DNA of 64,000 bases from Paralithodes platypus (GCA_032716605.1 CM064506.1:13765996-13829995), one strand, 5' to 3'; positions 31,801-42,990 are shown, numbered from the stretch's first letter. A program made the numbers and translations. The notes: a model not told the origin generated them from the sequence alone.

Positions 31801-32506
31801 TGCCCTACGTACTATTTTTTGTTCACACCTGCATACCTATGTAATTTTTAGTGACTCCCTTAGTGCTCTTCAGAGTATTCAGTCTCTTCCCGCTGTTAAC
31901 CCCTTAGTGCTGGAGATTCAAGAATGGTTGTTCCGCATCGCTACTAAATTGAAGTCCCTGTCTTTCTGTTGGGTCCCGAGTCATGTTGGAGTGCCTGGCA
32001 ATGAGCGGGTTGATTTTTTCGCCCGCTCTGCTATTACCTCTCACCGCCTCGTGCCACGACGTATTCCTGCATCTGATTACTTCCCGCGTGTTACTCAATT
32101 ACTACGTCAGCGCTGGCAGGACGAATGGACCTCCATGAGGGTGTCTGATGTCAAACTGCGTTCTGTCAAACCTTCCGTCCTACCTTGGAAGTCTTCCTCT
32201 CATCGCAATCGTCGATGGGAGACCGCTCTAGCCCGTCTTCGGCTCGGCCACACCAGGCTCACGCATGGTCATTTGATGTCCTGTGATGTCCCCATGCTCT
32301 GTCCTTGCTGCCATATTCCAGTGTCTGTCCAGCATCTCCTGATCGACTGTCCGCGTTTCTCCAATGCCCGACGGCAGGCATTCCCCTTCATATCCTCCCT
32401 TAATCGCCCCCTTGTCTTAGCCGATATGCTTGGAGAGTCCCCCACTTTCTCCCTCCCACATCTTATGCGGTTTCTCCTCCATACCCGTCTCCTTCAGCTT
32501 CTTTAA
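28822..32506 (+). pseudogene. I-type element ORF2 (endonuclease, reverse transcriptase, RNase H), interrupted
   Basis: ATG at 28822 opens into LQWNIRSF, the usual start of an APE endonuclease, with LLGDFNCRHSLWGD near residue 120 and ATDHFPI further on. RT shows PADYRPIALVSCVGKLLERM, FFDLEKAYDTAW, GVPQGCVLSTILF and the catalytic YVDD at 663-666. TGA at 31102-31104 interrupts the frame, which stays open beyond it. A frameshift between about 31545 and 31620 moves into the RNase H frame: YTDGS (31679-31690), SAELFAI, FSDSLSAL and WVPSHVGVPGNERVD. A CPCCHIPVSVQHLLIDC motif near the C-terminus is typical of I-type ORF2. Stop at 32504-32506. Confidence 0.88.
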
Positions 32507-32744
32507 TTAGTGTTTCCTAGTCTTCTTCTCCTCTACTTCGTATTGCGCCCAGCCCCACAACACCTCCGGTGTTTTTTTTTTTTTTTCCACAAAGTTTCTT
32601 TTGGTGCCACATAGTCTTTTTAGGCTTGGTGCGAATCCCTATTTTAATAATAATATATATATATATATAAATTTTAAGACGTTTGCGCTATTAGTTTTGG
32701 CGATTGTAGACACCAATCAAGCAAGTCAGTATTCAGGGGAGGCC

Positions 32745-32895
32745 TCGCATGTGGTAAGGAGTTGCTGGAACTCCTGTTTCATTTTTCTGGCTTCCCCCAC
32801 CGTTTCTGTTTGTGTCTCACACACAAAGAGAGTAATCCAGCTAGCTCTCACGTACACCTATTCCTGCTATTAATTTCACTACACTTAACAAGTAC
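32745..32895 (+). repeat. Dispersed repeat E, copy 2
   Basis: AACTCCTGTTTCATTTTTCT, GGCTTCCCCCACCGTTTCTG and AGAGAGTAATCCAGCTAG in the same order as at 10.57-10.66 kb. Confidence 0.6.
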
Positions 32896-32934
32896 ACCAC
32901 ACTTCTTTCCAACACACCAAAATAACTGTTTTTT

Positions 32935-33015
32935 CTGTCACTCTTTCAACTTTGGGGGAGACACTTGTTACAGGCAGCTTTGCCTTTTGTCTGCTTCATA
33001 CACATATGAAAAAGG
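32935..33015 (+). pseudogene. Family A 3' UTR fragment
   Basis: CTGTCACTCTTTCAACTTTG, then GGGGGAGACACTTGTTACAG and CTTCATACACATATGAAAAA match the family A 3' end only. Confidence 0.75.
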
Positions 33016-33068
33016 GAGGAAGTGGGCTGAGTATAATGACAAAACAGGGTGTCGTGATATTTACTGTT

Positions 33069-33556
33069 GTCACCAAACTCCGCCCACTTCCTCCAGAGTG
33101 GGCGGAGTCTGGTGGCATAAGGGGGGTTCATCAGTGTCACCAAACTCCACCCACTTCCTCCAGAGTGGGTGGAGACTGATGACGGAAGGGGTGTCATTAT
33201 GTGTCACCAGAGTGGGTGGAGACTGATGACGTAAGGGGTGTCATTATGTGTCACCAAACTCCACTCACTTCCTCCAGAGTGGGTGGAGACTGATGACGGA
33301 AGGGGTGTCATTATGTGTCAACAAACTCCACCCACTTCCTCCAGAGTGGGTGGAGACTGATGACGTAAGGGGTGTCATTATGTGTCACCAAACTCCACTC
33401 ACTTCCTCCAAAGTGGGTGGAGACTGATGACGTAAGGGGTGTCATTATGTGTCAACAAACTCCACTCACTTCCTCCAGAGTGGGTGGAGACTGATGACGT
33501 AAGGGGTGTCATTATGTGTCAACAAACTCCACTCACTTCCTCCAGAGTGGGCAAAG
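33069..33556 (+). repeat. 67-bp minisatellite of hairpin units, about 7 copies
   Basis: Regular copies start at 33250, 33317, 33384, 33451 and 33518; earlier copies are diverged or partly deleted. Each holds CTCCACCCACT, an 8-base loop and AGTGGGTGGAG, a perfect 11-bp stem in the best copies (CTCCACTCACT in others). GATGACG(T/G)AAGGGGTGTC fills the linker. Confidence 0.9.
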
Positions 33557-33866
33557 ACTGGTAACTATAGGCGCGTTTTCGCGAGACAATTTACATAGGT
33601 ACACCCAGGTATACCTGGGTCAGCTCAGTTTTCCCGAGTCCCTGTACCTAGGTGTACCTGGATCGACCCAGTCCCAGTGGATGATTTCGCGTGCCAGTGA
33701 CGTCATCTGGGACTGGGTATACCTGGGTAAAGTCAGCCCTGGGGACCGAGTTGAGCTGGTTTGACCTGGGTGATGTTGACATCACTTATGACAACAAACA
33801 AGATGGCGAAAAATGTCAGATACGGTGAAGAGCTCGTCCTCAGTGATGAGAGTGCTTGGCTTTTTT

Positions 33867-36692
33867 CACAAGCAAGTAACATCCACATCTGACACGTCTA
33901 GATTTAATTTTCCAGGTTATCAACTGCTCCAAAATTTCAGACCTAAAGGAGGTGTATGTTGCTTCGCAAAATCTGAAATTGCCCTGGAGGAGGTTACTAG
34001 TTTCAATTGTCCCTATTTTGATTATTCTATATACAAATTAATTTCTGCTGGTAAATTTAAATACATATGTTGCATCTAACCGTTTCCCCAAATACTCCTC
34101 CAGAGCAAAGTCTTTTTGATTCTCTGTCCCTCACAACTCAGTGTCCTCAACTTAAATGCTTCTTCGAATCACTGTGTTGGTGATTTTAATGTCCATAATG
34201 TTGAATGGCTCACTCATTCAGCCAGGACTGATGATGCTGGTCTTGAATGTGAGCTATTGCAGACTCCATTTAATCTCACTCAACTAGTCAACCAACCAAC
34301 CCGTGTACCAGATAATCCTAATCATAATAATTCCACCTACTGGACATATTTTTAACAACCAATTCAGAAAATTATGATGTTACAGTGAGGTCCCCGCTTG
34401 GATCTTCTGATCACTGTCTGATACAGGCCACCTGTCTATCACCTACCACACCTTCCCACTCTGAACCTGTTTTGGTGACTAAAATGGCATTACGATAGGG
34501 CAGACTGGGAGGGTCTTCAAGATTTCTTTATTGATATTCCCTGGACTTCTATCTTTTCTAATGATGCACACTCCACCTTGAGCCACATACAAGATTTTAT
34601 AAAAATTGGAATGGAACCTTTTATTCCTCATCAAAAGTACAGTAAAAGATCTAATTCACCTAAATGGTTTGACCATAATTGTGCTAGAGTAACTGAACAA
34701 AAGCAATAGCCTACAATGCATACACAAGATCAAAAACTCATGAAGCCTTTAATTACTTTAGAAACATCAGAAAATCATGCCAAAACTGTATTAAACCTAA
34801 CTAAATCAAACTTTCTCCACAAGCAGGCAAATAAACTTCTAAATAATCCAATGATACAAATATTTGGTCTACTCTTACTCATTTTAAATCCAACTTCACT
34901 ACTGCTTCATCCCATTCCACCATTAAAATCTCCGCTGGCAATCTTGTAAGTGACCCACGAGGTAAAGCTATCCTTCTTGCGGATATTTTCTCCACCAACT
35001 CAACCTTAGATGAAATAAATCAAGATTCCCCTGTACTTAATTTTAATTCACCTAAATCCCCTCACTTAAGATCCACACCAGACATGTCCAAACTATTTTG
35101 GCAGAATCTCTCAGTAGATAGGGCTCCTGGTCCAGATGAAATTCCTCCAATAGTACTTAAGAGTTGCTCCTTGGTGCTCGCTCCTGTATTGGCAAAATTT
35201 TTTTCCGTCTGGGTACTCATACCTCATGCTTCCCAGTTACCTGGAAAGAAGCAACCATCGATCCAGTTTCTAAATAAGGTTCCTCTTCAGATACATCAAC
35301 TACAGAACCAATAGCTCTAACTTCCACTCTTGGTAAAGTCTTTGAAATTATATTAAATAATCACATAATTAAGCATCTTGAGAATAATAAATTATCAGTG
35401 ATAGGCAATATGGTTTTAGACGATGGTCGATCAACTGCAGACCTGCTTTGCCTTCTTACGCATCAAATCAACCAAGCTACAGACCAACATGGTGAAACAC
35501 ATACAATAGCACGGGATATATCAAAGCATTTGATAGAGTCTGGCATCAATCCTTATTGTCCAAGATGTCACACTACGGCCTTGCATCATTAGTTCCACTA
35601 ATTTCTTCTTATCCTCATAACAGAAAAATACGTGTAATGGTAGATGGCCTTTATTCTCAATTTCACTCAATAAATGCTGGTGTTCCCCAGGGATCAGTTT
35701 TGCCCCCAATTGTGTTCCTCATTCATATCAATGATCTCATATCTACCACTCATAATCCAATACATTCCTACGCAGATGACTCAACACTCCACAGTTCCTT
35801 CACATTTACCAATTCTTTCACCAACCCGACTTATAAATTTCAAAAATAAACACTGCAATTTCTCTGAACCAGGACCTTTCTAGAATTAATGGATGGGGAC
35901 AAAAGAATCTAGTTTCCTTTAATGCACAGAAAACCAAATACATTCAATTTTCTAACAGACAGAATCTCACTGACTCCCATATATTTTTTTAATTATGTAA
36001 ATATTCCCACTTCCCCTAGTATTGACATTCTCGGTGTAACATTAACTACTAACTTGAGCTGGACACATTATGTTAGAAGCATTGCTAAGAATGCCTCTAA
36101 AAAACTGGGACTCCTGTACAGAGTTCGAGAATTCTTCACTGACGAGCAGTTGGCCGTGATATATAAAAGTCATGTGCGTTCTCAGATGGATTACTGTTCA
36201 CCTCTGTGGGGTGGAAGTGGGGTGGTTGCATTGAGGCAGTTGGGCCAAAATCAAAATAAAGCTATTAGATTAATCCATAACCCTGCAATCACACAGGACC
36301 ATTCCTACATTATCCATACGAAGAAACGTGCATCCCTTGCATTATTCTACAGATATTTTCACAGCAATTGTTCCGAGGAACTTGCTTCAATTGTGCCGCC
36401 TCTCCACATCTTTCCCCGTAGAACTAGGGCAGCTGAGAGCGCCCATGAATTTACACTTTCTCCTCCACAATGCAGAACTTCTGCTTATCAGAATTCATTT
36501 ATCCCCAGAGCTACTACTCTTTGGAATTCACTTCCCTCGAATTGCTTTCCACAAACTTACAATCCACAAATGTTTAAATCCAGTTGTTACAAACATTTTA
36601 TGAATGGAGGATGCCTTTAGGCACATGGACCTTTTTGTTTTATCTGTGTTTTTCCTTCCTCCGTTCATTGTCTCTTAAAAAAAAAAAAAAAA
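33867..36692 (+). mobile_element. Family B non-LTR retrotransposon, 5'-truncated, decayed copy
   Basis: Homologous to the minus-strand copy at 60.9-63.9 kb. The homology begins at CAAGTAACATCCACATCTGA, inside the endonuclease, and ends in CATTGTCTCTT plus an A-run (36675-36692). Broken frames encode endonuclease pieces, RT PGPDEIPPIVLKSCSLVLAP, GVPQGSVLPPIVFLIHINDL, SYADDSTLH and the C-terminal MDYCSPLWGGSG block. Many small indels remain. CTTGGCTTTTTT before and CTTGGATTTTTT after may be the remains of a target duplication. Confidence 0.88.
35922..36620 (+). pseudogene. Family B RT thumb and C-terminal region
   Basis: 232 codons matching the 60950-62014 frame of the other copy: IDILGVTLTTNLSWTHYVRS, LYRVREFFTDEQLAVIYKSH. 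A local frame change gives DHSYIIHTKKRASLALFYRY in place of DLPTLAIRRNVASLALFYRY. Confidence 0.8.
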
Positions 36693-37059
36693 AAAAAGCT
36701 CTTGGATTTTTTGCCCTGACCATGCGATCTTGGAAGTTTTAGTAGGGATCTAAGATTTATTTTGGGGAGTTAATATTGTTGATTTTGAGGGGATATACCC
36801 TGTCCTTGTCTAACACATTGTTGTGTTGTTGTTATTTATCATATATTTTATGTATTTAAATAATGTTTCGCATGCCATCATAATATTCAGAATACAGAAA
36901 AATAGGTAGAAAATCCTCTATCAGTGCCTCTTTATTGGAACAGCCATATTGAAATCTCAGCCTATCCGAGAGCTGTAACCCGGCCTGGGTAAAGTCAGGC
37001 TCAATTTTCCCGATCTTTAGGTCAGACCTGTCTTCAAATCGCGAAAACGCGCCTTATCT

Positions 37060-37895
37060 CCCTAAATAAGCATTATTAAATAAAAGTTAGTTCATATAAA
37101 TTGTGTGTATTTATACCCCTTACGTGTCTATATAAGTTTGACTAATCTAACTTAAGTAGTTTGGAAGTAATTAATGATTTCTGGGATTTAAGGTGCCAAG
37201 TAGCCATATTCCCTTCACGATTGCCCATTTTCTTTGGACACGGGTGTTTGAGAGAGTTCCTTCTTTTTGCTTCGTCTTCATTTTGTGGGGTGGCTCGCTG
37301 CGGGCAATGCGGGTCTATACCAAACAATATAATTATGCAATTATTCCCAACATTATTTTACAAGTTTATCAATAACGAAGTAAATCCTAAGCTGAAAAAG
37401 AATGATTTTGTTCTCATTTCCTCCAAAATACACGAATAATCTATAAGGCACGTGTTGTAGCCATCGACTAGTAATTAATCTACTGCCAGACGTTTGGATC
37501 CCGGATGAGGTGGCCACGAATTAATCTCCCTAATCATCAGTAACCGAATTAAGAGAAGTGCGGTGTAGTGATATAAAGACGTCCGAATTCAATAGAGGTG
37601 TTATTATGAATGTATTATGATCTATGTGTTTATTACCATAGCTTATTTGAATAGTATAACTTATTATAACTGTTTATTTTCAACTGACGGTAAATTGCAA
37701 AGTTCCCATCAAGATTTCTCAGTTATTTTGAAGATTTTGTAGTGAAAAAATGGTGCTAATTATATAAACTTGGTCTTAATATGATGCAGACATATAGTAG
37801 TTTCTCATTTGTCCGTTAGTTATCGAAAAATTAGCTGCTAATGGATTCAATTTACCGTCAGATGAAATGAAACGAAGTATAGTGATATCCCAGAG
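37060..37895. other. AT-rich stretch with no supported gene
   Basis: Open frames of 60-92 codons near 37142-37440 carry no recognised motif. A weak tRNA B-box-like GTTTGGATCCC lies near 37491. Confidence 0.5.
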
Positions 37896-38045
37896 AGTGG
37901 TAGAGCAGCGATCTAGCCTAGTGCCCCGGCCCCACTCAACTCCGTCTAGAGTTGGTTGAAAGCAGACACCCTCCAGCAGCTATAAGCCCCCCAGTCTACC
38001 CCCCCCCCCCCCTTCTCTCTCTTTCTCTCTCTCTCTCTCTTTCAT
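37895..38045 (+). mobile_element. tRNA-like SINE head candidate followed by C and CT tracts
   Basis: AGAGAGTGGTAGAGCAGCGA contains TGGTAGAGCAG, close to a Pol III A box. An inverted relative (AGATCGCTGCTCTTCCACTC) lies at 41500-41522, so the block is dispersed. Poly(C) and CT runs follow. Confidence 0.4.
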
Positions 38046-38185
38046 CCTCCTTCAATGATGGGGGAACCAATTAAGATCGGATAATTGTTCATTCTCTCGA
38101 CATTTTGAAATTTGGAGACACACATTAAATGTTCATATATATATGTCTTATGTAATCAAAATAACTATAGTTCTCTGTCTGCATG

Positions 38186-38400
38186 TACAGTCGGCCAAAT
38201 AAGTGATGTCGCGGCACCAAGTATATTTCGATCAATAATTGGTATCAGCAATAGCTAAGTATTAATTCGTCGTTTCGAGTGAGATATAAACACATATTCC
38301 TATCTTTACACACCCTATTCAACATCTAACAGACATTAATACAGCACACAGCGAGCAAAACGTAATGGCAGCGGCGACACGACTTATTTGGCCAACTGTA
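38186..38400 (+). mobile_element. Mariner-like MITE, intact 215-bp copy
   Basis: Left TACAGTCGGCCAAATAAGTG and right (complemented) TACAGTTGGCCAAATAAGTC form inverted repeats with terminal TA, continuing to TGTCG. No coding capacity. The complete reference for the split copy at 13.5 kb. Confidence 0.88.
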
Positions 38401-38579
38401 CCATACCCATTATTATTATTATTATTCTAACTTATTCATTGCTGACATTAAAACAAAAATAAAATAAACATATTTTGTTTCCATATCCTAGTATGTTACT
38501 ATTTAATAAGTAAAGGATGTATTTGTTTAAAGTCCTCTTAAGTTATAATTAGTTTTGTTTTGAGTGTTGTATTATTAGT

Positions 38580-39330
38580 ACCAGCTGTTTGTAATTACAT
38601 CACAGATGGGCAAGGGTCATTAATAGTTCGAAGCCTGTCAAGTTAATTGCTGGAGGCCCTTTTTAAACTGAATAAAATCGTCTAAAAGTAGCTAGAATAA
38701 AGTTAAAAAGACGTTGCCGGTACAGAAGGGGTCAAGGATCATAACGCGTTTTGGCAGTTTATTCTGGCTGTCGTTAGACGATTGTATCTAGATTAGGAAG
38801 GGTAAATGGAAGTCAGAGGGTTTATTGAGGCAGTTTTGTCCTTTTCATTCTTACCGATCCTCCCTAAGCTGTACAAAATCGTTAAGTAATAGCCAGCGTA
38901 AACTGTCAAAACGCTTCATGATCGTCAAGGGCTTGGTGTTTCGTTTAGTTTCGAAGCAGGGTCATAGTGGTGTTATTGAATTATCTCGTGCCCTTCTTGC
39001 CATTAACCCCTTCTGTACCGGTGCTGTCCTTTTAAACTTTATTCTGGCTACTATTAGACGATTTTACCCAGTTTCTTAAGGGCCTCCAACCAATTAACAG
39101 GCTTCGAACTATCTCACTGAACCCTTTTCACCACCACAGATCCTTCTTCAACTGCACAAAATCGTCAAAATATAGCTAGAGAAAAATGAAAAAGACTTTG
39201 CGGAAGGAGTTAACCCTTTGAAGATTATGGCGCAGTTTGACACTTTATTCTCGCTATTATTAGACGATATTATACAGCTTAGGAAGGATGTGTGGGGGTT
39301 GTACAGGTAAAGACTATCTCTGACTTACAA
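38580..39330 (+). mobile_element. Cluster of four D-type elements
   Basis: Partial D at 38625-38735 (GACGTTGCCGGTACAGAAGG); full D at 38736-38935 (CATAACGCGTTTTGGCAG to CAAAACGCTTCATGATCG); full D at 39003-39215 (TTAACCCCTTCTGTACCGGT at its left end); partial D from 39216. The elements abut head to tail. Confidence 0.7.
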
Positions 39331-39333
39331 GTG

Positions 39334-39525
39334 AACTCTAGAACTCCCCCCCCCCCCCGTAATCAATCTTTCCTTCATCCTATGATTTAAACTACTTTAA
39401 ACTTCGTGTGTCCAGGCATTTTGACCCCAATGTCTCTTGAATTTGGCTCTGTCACTCTTTTGGCTTTGGGGGAGACACTCGTTACAGGCAATCTGTTTTT
39501 TGTCTCCTTCATACACAAAGAAAAA
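39334..39525 (+). pseudogene. Family A 3' fragment
   Basis: From a C-run into TTCCTTCATCCTATGATTTA (coding end), GTCACTCTTTTGGCTTTGG and TTCATACACAAAGAAAAAC (3' end). Confidence 0.8.
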
Positions 39526-39757
39526 CCAATGTAGGCTAACCCTCTTAATCTGAAATACGTAATCGAATCTTGAAAGGGTTATTTGAAAGTAAACCTAAAT
39601 TTAATAATCTTAATAATTCTTTTGTTTTCTGTATAATATATTACTGTAGGCCTATGTAAAGAAAAATAATATGTGTTATAAATATATACTGTATGTGTGG
39701 ACAAAATGTGTTAGTAATTTCAATAATATATAACTAATGAATCAACTTGTGTTTCAG

Positions 39758-39905
39758 ATTCGTGTGTTTTGAAGCCGAGCCTGTCTTCATGGATAGGGTC
39801 TCTAGATTAACAGAGTACCTAGTCGTAGAAGTTCCGGCCGCCATCTTGATTCCATACTCACTTCCTGCCAAGCACTCTTTTCAATCAGGATACATTGATG
39901 GATAG
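39758..39905 (+). CDS. Candidate 3' terminal exon, unknown protein
   Basis: The acceptor AACTTGTGTTTCAG ends at 39757. The second-base frame is open for 48 codons (FVCFEAEPVFMDRVSRLTEY, then LVVEVPAAILIPYSLPAKHS) to TAG at 39903-39905, and AATAAA follows at 39936-39941. No domain was recognised and no upstream exon is assigned, so chance is possible. Confidence 0.25.
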
Positions 39906-40339
39906 GAATAGAGAAATAAGTATCAATGTTAATAGAATAAACATCATATGCTCAATAATGAAACTTATAAATAATGGCAAGTTATATTCTACAGCGTGAG
40001 GTGGAGTCAAGATGGTGGCCAAATGTCAAGTTGTGGACTATGTAAATATAAGCTACCCTAGTCTTGGTGGGCGGGGCAAGACGATATGGCAATTATGCAA
40101 CTGTAATTTAATTTTGCAAGGTACAGGGTTTAATAAGGCCAATAACAACATCACTAATATGCTTTTAATATACAATAGTATATTGCTAAATAGGTCAATT
40201 AGGCAATTATTTTAAATGGGACTGACAATTACTCGTTTTTATTGTATATTTGGCAACTCTTCTACATGGCAACTATGATCAACATGGCGAGGGTAGTCTG
40301 CCTGTAGTAAATGGACATAGTCTACGGAAAATGTACTCT

Positions 40340-40775
40340 TATTTTCACCGATTATTATTATTATTATTATTATTATTATTTTATTACGGATATATACTAA
40401 ATGATTTTATTCGGCTTCGGAAAGACCCTCTTAAGTTCTACAGGACCTTCCTAAGCTGAATAATATTGGCCAATGAAAGCCAAAATGTAATAAAAATAAT
40501 GGCGTTTATGTTCTTAACCCTTTTAGTTTAGGCGACGTCTTTTGTTATCATAGTTACATTTAGAGGATGTTATGAAGCTTAGGAAGGACCTGTGAGAGTT
40601 AACCCTTGCTGTACCGATGACGTCTTTATTTTAAATTTGATTTCGGCTACAGTTAGACGATTTTATGAAGCTTAGGAAGGATCTGGGGTAGTTAAAACGG
40701 TTAATTGAGATCATGTGTAGCGCTTTAATTGAGGTCCTTCCTAAGCTGAATAAAATCGTCTAATTAGATGCTTAG
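40340..40775 (+). mobile_element. ATT microsatellite and D-type elements
   Basis: A (TTA)n run at 40352-40380, then D arms at 40385-40600 and 40605-40770 (GTTAGACGATTTTATGAAGC and CTTCCTAAGCTGAATAAAAT). Confidence 0.65.
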
Positions 40776-40991
40776 TTGATGTATTTAGTTAATTTATTTG
40801 ATGTATTAATTTATTATTCATTTTAGCTTAAGTATATTAAATTGTTTGGTAATTTATTTGATTGTATTCGTGTATGATGTATTTATTGTATGAAGTGTAT
40901 GCATATGAATAAAGATGAATTTATTACAACCTATTTCCCTGACCTTTATCCATTCAGTAGTGTAGATACAAGAAACTAGTGCTTGGGAATA

Positions 40992-41205
40992 TTAAGGGGA
41001 TTTTTTTTTTTCTGAAATCCCTTCTTCCCCATTAAGTTTGAGATTTTAAGACGTTCGCCCCATTAGTTTGGCGATTTTGAGACCTTTCGCCCCATTTAAT
41101 TGACAATATTTCGTGCCATTTAGGTGGCTATTTTTCTTGGCGAGCGATAGCTAGTCTATAATTTATGAGGGTTTCGGCTGGTACATTTCTCTACCGAAAA
41201 CCGTC
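40992..41205 (+). mobile_element. C element, copy 15, 3'-truncated
   Basis: TTAA at 40992-40995, then AGACGTTCGCCCCATTAG, TTGGCGAGCGATAGCTAG and TTCTCTACCGAAAAC. The right arm is absent. 41205-41400 has no recognised feature. Confidence 0.7.
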
Positions 41206-41394
41206 AAGAATAACATACAAGGAAAGGTAAACAATAAACGTATCATTAAATTGCCAATACATTTAATTAATGGTTAGTGTACATTCAAACTGAGAACAGT
41301 TTGTTGTATATGGTATACCTATACATAAAAATTGATAAGCTAGTTGTCCCCAAAATGGCGACCGGATGAGAAGTTGTCCGATTGCTCCTGTCAT

Positions 41395-41525
41395 CGAAGG
41401 GGGGGTTGGAGGGAGGGGGGGGGGGGGGATGGCTGTCTCTCCTTGTAACTCGAGACAAGGGCTGAGCGGAGGCAGGTTCTAGAGGCCATGGGCGGCAGGT
41501 TAGATCGCTGCTCTTCCACTCTCTA
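41395..41525 (-). repeat. Inverted copy of the tRNA-like block with a G tract
   Basis: The reverse complement starts AGAGAGTGGAAGAGCAGCGA, matching 37897, and ends near a G-run (41400-41428) as the other copy ends near a C-run. Confidence 0.45.
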
Positions 41526-41554
41526 TGCTATATATATATTTGTTTTTTACTTGA

Positions 41555-41710
41555 TATCAGCTTCATTTAGACGATTTTATAAGGCTTAGGAAGGCTATGT
41601 GGCAGCTGAAAGGATTAAGTGACATATTTCGTAGCCTTTGAATAGATAGACGTCCTTCCTCAGCTGAATAAAATCGTCTAATAGTTTCCAGAATATTATG
41701 AAAAGGCCCT
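41555..41710 (+). mobile_element. D element
   Basis: ATTTAGACGATTTTATAAGG and CAGCTGAATAAAATCGTCTA are inverted arms. Confidence 0.6.
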
Positions 41711-41826
41711 CTATAATCGTATACATCACATTAAGCTATAATAGTATACAGATAGCCCATAATAAACTCCTATTCACACCTCTATTGAATTATAACGTCT
41801 CTATAATAGCATACAGTATAGGGTGA

Positions 41827-41978
41827 TTCCTTCGTGGCCATCCCCTCGGGGATCTACGAGTTCATGGGGGGATCGAGGGCTCTATTGCGTGGCAATTTTT
41901 TTTTTTTTTTTTTTTAGGACACGAGAGCATTGATAAGCTGCATACAAATCTCGGGTACTTAAAATCCACTTGGCATAG

Positions 41979-42009
<31 letters not shown>

Positions 42010-42010
42010 A
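41827..42010. repeat. Retroposon-like tail, T-run and CT microsatellite
   Basis: TTCCTTCGTGGCCATCCCCT matches the block at 1500 kb-relative position 1499-1520. It is followed by a T run of about 22 and a CT run at 41988-42009. Confidence 0.45.
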
Positions 42011-42392
42011 GCCCCATGTGAAGGAAATATGACGACAACCATTAATTATTCACAAAATATGTATGTTAGAATTGTCAAACTTATACCAAAAGATAGAGGA
42101 TACAAATACGCATAATTTATATTAAGTAAATTTTATTCAGAAATGTATAGTTAGGGAGATATTGACGATTTTGTGAGTGAAATTCTCGATCATCTGTCAC
42201 CCAATCGTTGCAATACAACCGAGGGTATATAAACTCTTGATTTTCGCCAGAATCGATCATTTTGTTCCCGGTCGTCCAGCTTTAAGGAGGTAAGTCTCGT
42301 GTGCTCCCATTTTTCCCCATTGTTTCCCCTGAAAATATAAGGAATTAAGGTGTAATAGCTAAATAACGTGACTTCTTTACCGCCAAACCCGA

Positions 42393-42990
42393 ATTTGTGG
42401 ACAAGAGCTTGTCGATTTTCCCATAATACTTCATAAGTTTGCATTAAATAAGGCCAGAAATGTGATGGAAAAAGCCGGCAGGTTTGACGAACTTTCTGGA
42501 AGCCGGCACTTGATTGTTCGCTCAGTTATACCTCCTTAACCCTTTCAATAAAACCATATGTCTCAATAGTATGGCGATCACTAGTAGATTTTATTCATTA
42601 ACGAAGAAATTGAGATTCAGATTATAAATTGATGGCATAAACTTAGGCTATATTCCCATGTGACTTTTCTAAACTAATTTGGGCTAAGTATTTTTTAACC
42701 TGAATAAAATTTGTGGACAAGAGCTTGTCGATATTCCCATAATACTTCATACGTTTGCATTAAATAAGGCCAGAAATGTGATGGGAAAAAGCCGGCAGGT
42801 TTGATGAACTTTCTGGAAGCCGGCACTTGATTGTTCGCTCAGTTATACCTCCTTAACCCTTTCAATAAAACCATGTCTCAATAGTATGGCGATCACTAGT
42901 AGATTTTATTCTTTTAGGAAGAAATTGAGAGCCAGATTATAAATTTATGGCATAAATTGAAATGCCCACTTGTAATTTCTAATCGAAATA
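42393..42990 (+). repeat. Tandem duplication of about 317 bp
   Basis: Copies begin with TTTGTGGACAAGAGCTTGTC at about 42393 and 42710. They agree through AAGCCGGCAGGTTTGA, TTGTTCGCTCAGTTATACCT and GGCGATCACTAGTAGATTTT, with a few substitutions and small indels. It is non-coding. Confidence 0.88.

Larger units (their letters stand above)
25790..32670 (+). mobile_element. I-clade-type non-LTR retrotransposon, near full length
   Basis: It has a 5' UTR (about 25790-26296), an ORF1 with zinc knuckles, an ORF2 with endonuclease, RT and RNase H, a 3' UTR and a terminal ATTTTAATAATAATATATA tail. RNase H plus a C-terminal Cys/His motif, and a TAA-rich rather than poly(A) tail, fit the I clade. Both flanks are AT-rich repeat DNA, so a target duplication cannot be seen. 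GC content and codon use are much richer than in the surroundings. One stop and one frameshift interrupt ORF2, so the copy is probably young but inactive. Confidence 0.88.
33565..37055 (+). mobile_element. TIR element (AGGCGCGTTTTCGCGA ends) split by a family B retrotransposon
   Basis: The left end AGGCGCGTTTTCGCGA (33565) and right end TCGCGAAAACGCGCCT (to about 37054) are perfect inverted copies, each followed outward by TAT, a possible 3-bp target duplication. Subterminal CCTGGGTAAAGTCAG and CTCA.TTTTCCCGA occur at both ends. Without the retrotransposon the element is about 660 bp. A short frame from ATG 33803 (MAKNVRYGEELVLSDESAWL) runs into the insertion and may be part of a lost transposase or accessory gene. 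Confidence 0.65.
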
